Origin: Syntrophomonadaceae bacterium
GTDB lineage: Bacteria > Bacillota > Dethiobacteria > DTU022 > PWGO01
Length of the DNA: 40,947 bases
Direction of reading: 5' to 3'
NCBI GenBank assembly: GCA_003550565.1
Contig: PUKQ01000159.1
Location: 1 to 40,947 of the forward strand
Part shown: positions 35,745 to 40,947 of the stretch, one piece after another
Layout: the number at the start of each line of letters is the position of its first letter
Numbering within the stretch: the first letter of the stretch is position 1
Notes under the pieces: model-generated
What the model saw: the letters and a program-made list of their open reading frames with translations, nothing else
Database searches by the model: none
What the model was told of the DNA's origin: nothing
Program-made: the position numbers and the translations under genes

Positions 35745-36989
35745 GTGGAGGTCTCGCCTTCGTCTTTTCGTCCTACCTGGACAGAAATAGATCTTGATGC
35801 CATAGTACACAATATTCAAGAATTTCGCCGTCTGCTTTCAGATGAAGTGAAAATCATGTTTGTTTTGAAGGCGGATGCTTATGGGCATGGGGCTATGGAA
35901 GTAGCTGAGGCTGCTGAAAAAGGAGGCGTAGATTCCTTTGCGGTGGCTTTTTTGGAAGAAGGGATAGAATTACGACTGGCAGGCATAAAAAAACCTATTT
36001 TGCTTATGGGCACTACTCCCCCCAACCAGGTTCCGCAAGTTTTGGATTACAAACTAACGCAAACAATTATTTCCCGGGAAATTGCAGAGGCGATTTCTGC
36101 CGAAGCCAGCAGGCGTGAAATGGAAGTCCCCGTGCATGTTAAAGTTGACACGGGAATGGGGCGGGTTGGTGTGCTACCCGAAGAAGCGGTTTCTTTTATT
36201 CATGATATTGCATCCCTTCCCGGCATAAAAATAGAAGGGATCCTGACGCATCTTGCCTCGGCGGATGAAGAAGATCTCACTTATGTTCGTGAACAGGTAA
36301 AAACTTTTGATAAAGTAGTCGAGGCCTGTGAAAAATCAGGCATGCACATACCCCAGGTGCATGCGGCAAACAGTGCGGGAGCTATCAATGTTCCCGAAGC
36401 CCGTTATAACCTGGTCCGGTTAGGCATATCCTTGTACGGGCAATATCCGTCTGAAAACATTAAAAGTGATTGCAAGGAATCAGGCAGGGTGAAACTGCAG
36501 CCTGCTCTTTCATTTAAAACCCGGGTAGGGTTTTTAAAAGAGGTGCCCCCCGGAACTTGCATTAGTTATGGCAGTACTTTCAAAACCTCCCGGGAATCAT
36601 TGATTGCCACGATCCCTGTAGGATATGCTGACGGTTTAAACCGGTTATTGTCGAGCCGGGGGCAGGTTTTGGTGAAGGGCAGGCGAGCGCCTATTGTAGG
36701 AAGGGTTTGCATGGATTATAGTATGGTTGATGTTACCGATATTGAAGGCGTGGAAGTAGGAGATGAAGTTGTAATCTACGGCAAGCAAAAAGGGGAAGAA
36801 ATTACCGTAGATGAAGTGGCGGACCTTTTAAGCACAATTTCTTATGAACTGCTTTGTGCGGTGGATAAACGTGTATGCCGTTTTTATATTCGGGAAGGAG
36901 AGGTGGTGGCCTTTCGCAACTTGCTTAGTAGAAGTTGTATAAGCGGCAACCTGGACAAAATATCAATGGGGAAAAACTATCCGGTTTAA
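35745..36989 (+). CDS. alr: Alanine racemase
   Basis: 414 residues. PLP enzyme making D-alanine for peptidoglycan. The PLP lysine is in FVLKADAYGHGA (about 39), the second catalytic base Tyr in CISYGSTF (about 281), and YNLVRLGISLYG and RVCMDYSMVDVT complete the family. The ORF track starts at a TTG at 35730; GAAGGTGA places the GTG at 35745 as the start, so the visible EVSPSSFRPTWTEIDL is the N-terminus. About 25 residues beyond the usual end (RNLLSRSCISGNLD ...) form an unexplained tail. It is 57 bases after hom, so they may be co-transcribed. Confidence 0.94.
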   Translation: MEVSPSSFRPTWTEIDLDAIVHNIQEFRRLLSDEVKIMFVLKADAYGHGAMEVAEAAEKGGVDSFAVAFLEEGIELRLAGIKKPILLMGTTPPNQVPQVLDYKLTQTIISREIAEAISAEASRREMEVPVHVKVDTGMGRVGVLPEEAVSFIHDIASLPGIKIEGILTHLASADEEDLTYVREQVKTFDKVVEACEKSGMHIPQVHAANSAGAINVPEARYNLVRLGISLYGQYPSENIKSDCKESGRVKLQPALSFKTRVGFLKEVPPGTCISYGSTFKTSRESLIATIPVGYADGLNRLLSSRGQVLVKGRRAPIVGRVCMDYSMVDVTDIEGVEVGDEVVIYGKQKGEEITVDEVADLLSTISYELLCAVDKRVCRFYIREGEVVAFRNLLSRSCISGNLDKISMGKNYPV

Positions 36990-37189
36990 TTATTTTGCAG
37001 CGCAAACATGATAAATTTATTTTTCACTTCAGAAGCTTAAGAAGTTGCCAACTGACTTTGATTTTATTAAGCAAGCGGGCTTTTTACCTTAATCACTCAT
37101 TCTAATAAAAATTTCCTCAAAATGTTAAAAAGAAATAAAGGTAAAGGTAATAATTTATTGAATTATTTAAAAAAAGGGAGCGTGATGAA

Positions 37190-37615
37190 ATGGAAAAGGT
37201 AGAGTTTGCGGATGGGGCTGAAGAAACAGCTTTGTGTGTCATGCTCGGAGATATTATTAAAGGCAACTTGGAGAAAAGTACTCGAAAAAATTTATTTTTT
37301 AATTTATTAAAAGGGGACATTTTTATAGAGATATATGATGTGGAAATCGAGCTCATGATGTCTTTTCGCAGAGGAAAACTTATTATATACGATTGGAAAG
37401 CACGGAGGCCTCAAATTACCATCCGTACTGATTCATCAACTTTGTTGGATTTATCCAATTTGCAGGTTAAATATGGTATTCCCTATTTTTTTGATGACAT
37501 GGGAAAAGCGACCATGCAGAAGTTTTTCCAAGGGCAGCTAAAAATAAAAGGGGGGATTTTTTATTTGCCAAAGTTAATTAAGTTAACTAATATTTTATCG
37601 GTTGCGGATAGATAG
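37190..37615 (+). CDS. SCP2-like sterol/lipid-binding domain protein
   Basis: 141 residues. The pattern of a leading helix, beta-strands with alternating hydrophobics (DIFIEIYDVEIELMMSFRRGKLIIYDW), TIRTDSSTLLDL, and the closing FFQGQLKIKGGIFYLPKLIKLTNIL is that of the SCP2 fold, a hydrophobic pocket that binds lipids or acyl-CoA. It is a stand-alone SCP2 domain, not the C-terminal part of a larger enzyme. AAAGGGAGCGTG precedes the ATG. A second SCP2 protein follows 115 bases downstream. Function is inferred from the fold only; binding of lipids is likely, enzymatic activity is not. Confidence 0.72.
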   Translation: MEKVEFADGAEETALCVMLGDIIKGNLEKSTRKNLFFNLLKGDIFIEIYDVEIELMMSFRRGKLIIYDWKARRPQITIRTDSSTLLDLSNLQVKYGIPYFFDDMGKATMQKFFQGQLKIKGGIFYLPKLIKLTNILSVADR

Positions 37616-37730
37616 AATTGGCGTATGATTCTGGTGGGGAAAGGATCTTATTCCTTTTGTTAGTGGTTAGTGTTTAATTAATGAAATATATTGCATCATA
37701 AGCCTAAAAAAGAAAAGGAGAATGTGCAAA

Positions 37731-38294
37731 ATGTCATTATCTTATGGAACCGACGAATGGGAAAAGGAATATCAAAAATTAGCAGAAGAAAGGTTAGCAT
37801 CTCAGCCTAAACCTTACATCATGGGAACGCCTGAATGGGTGGCCACTTTTGAAAAAAAGATTAAAGCGGATGATAAATATAAAAAATTAGCTAAAAAATG
37901 GGAAGGGTCTGTAGTTATACACATATTAGCCAAACCTGATCTGGGCCTTGAGGAAGATCTTTACCTCTACCTGGACCTTTGGCACGGTGACTGCCGTTTT
38001 GTGAGGCTGGTTCCCCGGGAAGTTGGGGTAAAGGGAAATTATGTTTTGACTGGAGAATTTGAAAGGTGGAAATCTGTCATGAAAGGAGATTTGGATCCAA
38101 TTAAGGGATTGATGCAAGGCAAGATAAAATTAAAAGGATCACTTACCACTATGGTTCGTTACGTAAAAGCAGCAAGCCGATTGGTAAGTATCGCCACTGA
38201 AATAGATACCAAGTTTCCCGATGAACTTGATGCAGAAGAGTTGGAGGAATTTAAAAATTGGCTTCGGGAAATAAGGCCAAAATATGGAATTTGA
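37731..38294 (+). CDS. SCP2-like domain protein, second copy
   Basis: 187 residues. A charged N-terminal extension (about 1-60: TDEWEKEYQKLAEERLA) precedes an SCP2 core, SVVIHILAKPDLGLEEDLYLYLDLWHGDC, NYVLTGEFERWKSVMKGDLDPIKGLMQGKIKLKGSL, with the typical GKIKLKG helix-strand. The C-terminus is again helical. It is diverged from its upstream neighbour. The ORF track ATG at 37722 touches the AAGGAG site; the ATG at 37731, 10 bases from it, fits better. The iron alcohol dehydrogenase follows 76 bases downstream. Function inferred: lipid or acyl-CoA binding. Confidence 0.75.
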   Translation: MSLSYGTDEWEKEYQKLAEERLASQPKPYIMGTPEWVATFEKKIKADDKYKKLAKKWEGSVVIHILAKPDLGLEEDLYLYLDLWHGDCRFVRLVPREVGVKGNYVLTGEFERWKSVMKGDLDPIKGLMQGKIKLKGSLTTMVRYVKAASRLVSIATEIDTKFPDELDAEELEEFKNWLREIRPKYGI

Positions 38295-38370
38295 TCACTG
38301 CCGTTGAAACATTATTCATAATTTATTTGAAGCAATTATGTCCTTAATGTACGTAAAGGGAGAACAGTGG

Positions 38371-39534
38371 ATGTTTTATGATGATACTTTGTCTTTTGAT
38401 TATTACAATCCCACTAGATTAGTATTTGGAAATAAAGCCATTCAAGATACAGGGGCGGAAATTGATAGTCTGGGAGGAAAGCGGGTTCTAATTGTAACGG
38501 ACAAAGGGGTAAGGGAAGCCGGATTGACAGATCCTGTTGAAAAGGCTTTGGGTAATAGGTGCGTGGGCATTTATGATGGTTGTATACAAGATTCGGGTGT
38601 TCATATTGTTGATGAAGGGGCGGCAATTGCCAGGGAAAAAGAGGTTGATGCCCTGGTAAGTGTAGGTGGCGGCAGTGTTATTGATACAGCTAAGTGTATG
38701 GCTGTTCTTATTACCGAAGGTGGAAAATTGGATGATTATGAAGGATTTCAGCTTTTAGATAGGCTTCAGGCACCCCATGTGGCTATTCCCACTACCGCGG
38801 GAACGGGGAGTGAAGCTACATATGTAGCTATAGTTAAGGATTGGGAACATAGCGTTAAAAAAATGATTGTTGACTCTAATATTATTCCGCGCGTAGCCAT
38901 ACTGGATCCGATGATGACGGTTAATCTCCCTCCGGATCTTACTGCAACCACCGGTATGGATGCTTTTACCCATGGAGTGGAAGCAATTCACTCTCTTCAG
39001 GCGGCGCCGATTTCTGATGCTATGGCTCTTCACGCTATTCGCTTAATAAAAAAGAATCTGCCGGATTGCGTCAATAACGGTAAAGATGTTGGGTCACGCG
39101 GTCAGCAGTTGATTGCTTCTTATATGGCCGGGGTGGCATTCGGAAATGCCCAGGTGGGGCTGGTGCATGCTCTGGCACACTCTCTGGGAGCTCTTTTCGG
39201 AATTCCGCATGGCAAGGCCAACAGTATTGTTCTGCCTCACGTAATGAAGTTTAATCTTGATAAATGTCCCGAAAAGTATGCCCTTATTGCCGAGGCTTTG
39301 GGCCTTGAAATCGCTAATATGAGCAGTATGGAAGCCGCTAGGTTAGCAGTGGAGGATATACAAGAGATGACAAAATCACTGGGTATCCCTCAAACTCTGC
39401 GGGAGTGTGAGGTTCCGCGGGATAAATTGGAAGAAGTAGCATTGCAATCTCTCTCTGACGGTTCTATCGTTTACAACCCTAAATTTGCTATGGATATAGA
39501 TTTGGTGCTTCCAGTGCTTGAAGAAGCTTGGTAA
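38371..39534 (+). CDS. Iron-containing alcohol dehydrogenase
   Basis: 387 residues of the group III ADH family (YqhD/FucO-like). NAD(P) motif GGGSVIDTAKC (about 93-103), TTAGTGSEAT, metal ligands Asp and His in GMDAFTHGVE and two more His in HALAHSLGALFGIPHG (about 260-275). The ligand set is complete. It interconverts alcohols and aldehydes or ketones with NAD(P); the substrate is open. The ORF track start at 38338 is too early; GGGAG 8 bases before the ATG at 38371 is better, and homology begins there. It lies after the two SCP2 genes on the same strand. Confidence 0.92.
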   Translation: MFYDDTLSFDYYNPTRLVFGNKAIQDTGAEIDSLGGKRVLIVTDKGVREAGLTDPVEKALGNRCVGIYDGCIQDSGVHIVDEGAAIAREKEVDALVSVGGGSVIDTAKCMAVLITEGGKLDDYEGFQLLDRLQAPHVAIPTTAGTGSEATYVAIVKDWEHSVKKMIVDSNIIPRVAILDPMMTVNLPPDLTATTGMDAFTHGVEAIHSLQAAPISDAMALHAIRLIKKNLPDCVNNGKDVGSRGQQLIASYMAGVAFGNAQVGLVHALAHSLGALFGIPHGKANSIVLPHVMKFNLDKCPEKYALIAEALGLEIANMSSMEAARLAVEDIQEMTKSLGIPQTLRECEVPRDKLEEVALQSLSDGSIVYNPKFAMDIDLVLPVLEEAW

Positions 39535-39570
39535 GCAAAGAATAATCCCATTAGTCCCTATCGGGTATTA

Positions 39571-39723
39571 TTAATAGCCCGCATGGAAATTTCCTGTATT
39601 ATATTTCATTTCATCCAAAAATCTTTCGACATATTTTTGCATTATTTTTCGGGGAAACCCCGTTGCCTCAAAAAATAATGCACTCGAAATAGGTTTCGTT
39701 GCTTCAAAAAGAAATGTACTCAT
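39571..39723 (-). CDS. Possible 50-residue protein with an internal repeat
   Basis: A minus-strand ATG frame of 50 codons, below the ORF-track limit. The peptide has a repeated LFEAT/FFEAT segment (LFEATKPISSA then FFEATGFPRKI), then a basic helix KIMQKYVERFLDEMKYN and GNFHAGY. At the DNA level the repeat is GTTGCCTCAAAAAATAATGC versus GTTGCTTCAAAAAGAAATGT on the plus strand. The peptide reads like real protein (amphipathic, no low-complexity), but there is no ribosome binding site, only TTTGAAGTAAAAACATTTT, so it could be a gene fragment. I recognise no family. Confidence 0.35.
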   Translation of the reverse strand: MSTFLFEATKPISSALFFEATGFPRKIMQKYVERFLDEMKYNTGNFHAGY

Positions 39724-39743
39724 AAAATGTTTTTACTTCAAAC

Positions 39744-39772
39744 TTGACAAACAATGTTTATGATAGTAAACT
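39744..39772 (+). promoter_or_regulatory. Promoter of O-acetylhomoserine sulfhydrylase gene
   Basis: An exact TTGACA and TAAACT (4 of 6) 17 bases apart. The leader would be about 80 bases. Confidence 0.55.
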
Positions 39773-39779
39773 TATTGTT
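39750..39779. promoter_or_regulatory. Imperfect palindrome overlapping the promoter
   Basis: AACAATGTTTA and TAAACTTATTGTT face each other across TGATAG (GTTTA/TAAAC is exact). It covers the spacer and -10, a suitable operator place for a repressor of sulfur metabolism (inference). Confidence 0.4.
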
Positions 39780-39834
39780 AAAATCCCTATTAAAATAATA
39801 GGAATAATAGTCAATTATTGTTTTTCCCAAATAA

Positions 39835-40947
<1,113 letters not shown>

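Overview
The window looks like a chromosomal segment of an anaerobic, fairly AT-rich member of the Firmicutes (Clostridia; a Syntrophomonas- or Peptococcaceae-like organism would fit). The reasons are strong AGGAGG-type ribosome binding sites, frequent TTG and GTG starts, an RlmCD-type methyltransferase, Fe-S-rich redox proteins (HdrD-like CCG protein, ferredoxin-tailed aldo/keto reductase, rubredoxin-like protein), an iron-dependent alcohol dehydrogenase, and many acyl-CoA-type genes. No rRNA, tRNA, CRISPR array, prophage or transposase gene was seen. The taxonomic guess is inference only.

Layout. 1-7.0 kb: 3' part of a GH2 beta-galactosidase, then two alpha/beta hydrolases, an SDR, a HAD phosphatase and a small Tic20/DUF4870-type membrane protein. 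7.0-8.05 kb (minus): aldo/keto reductase with a ferredoxin tail. 8.4-17.8 kb: the most coherent block, all on the plus strand: class III CoA-transferase, DUF169 protein, HdrD-like Fe-S oxidoreductase with two complete CCG domains, crotonase, two thiolase-fold proteins that appear to lack the catalytic Cys and the GHP His, two zinc-ribbon/OB-fold (DUF35) partners, and a membrane-anchored metallo-beta-lactamase-fold protein. 17.8-18.3 kb: a decayed patch with a 51-codon galU remnant. 18.3-21.6 kb: HAD phosphatase, a small winged-helix-like protein, a palindromic repeat cluster, an SDR, an unrecognised protein and a rubredoxin-like protein. 22.0-25.9 kb: N-acetylhexosamine-kinase-like phosphotransferase, PHP phosphoesterase and an ABC-F ATPase. 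26.0-28.7 kb: a cyclase-family hydrolase bracketed by inverted copies of a short repeat, then a geranylgeranyl-reductase-type flavoprotein. 28.8-32.4 kb: RlmCD/RumA methyltransferase, a glutaredoxin-like protein, an NAD-dependent epimerase/reductase and its TetR regulator behind a near-perfect sigma-A promoter. 32.5-37.0 kb: GH13 alpha-glucosidase, homoserine dehydrogenase, alanine racemase. 37.2-39.5 kb: two SCP2-like lipid-binding proteins and an iron-containing alcohol dehydrogenase. 39.6-40.9 kb: a possible 50-residue minus-strand protein and an O-acetylhomoserine sulfhydrylase cut off by the window end.

How the parts may work together (inference). CoA-transferase, crotonase, Cys-less thiolase-fold pair, DUF35 pair, Fe-S oxidoreductase, several SDRs, SCP2 proteins and hydrolases together suggest CoA-linked breakdown or remodelling of a bulky or lipid-like compound. 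A thiolase-fold/DUF35 complex could do C-C cleavage or formation, and the CCG protein could handle electrons. The substrate cannot be read from the sequence. The remaining genes are housekeeping (rlmCD, hom, alr, OAH sulfhydrylase, ABC-F) or sugar metabolism (GH2, GH13, sugar kinase).
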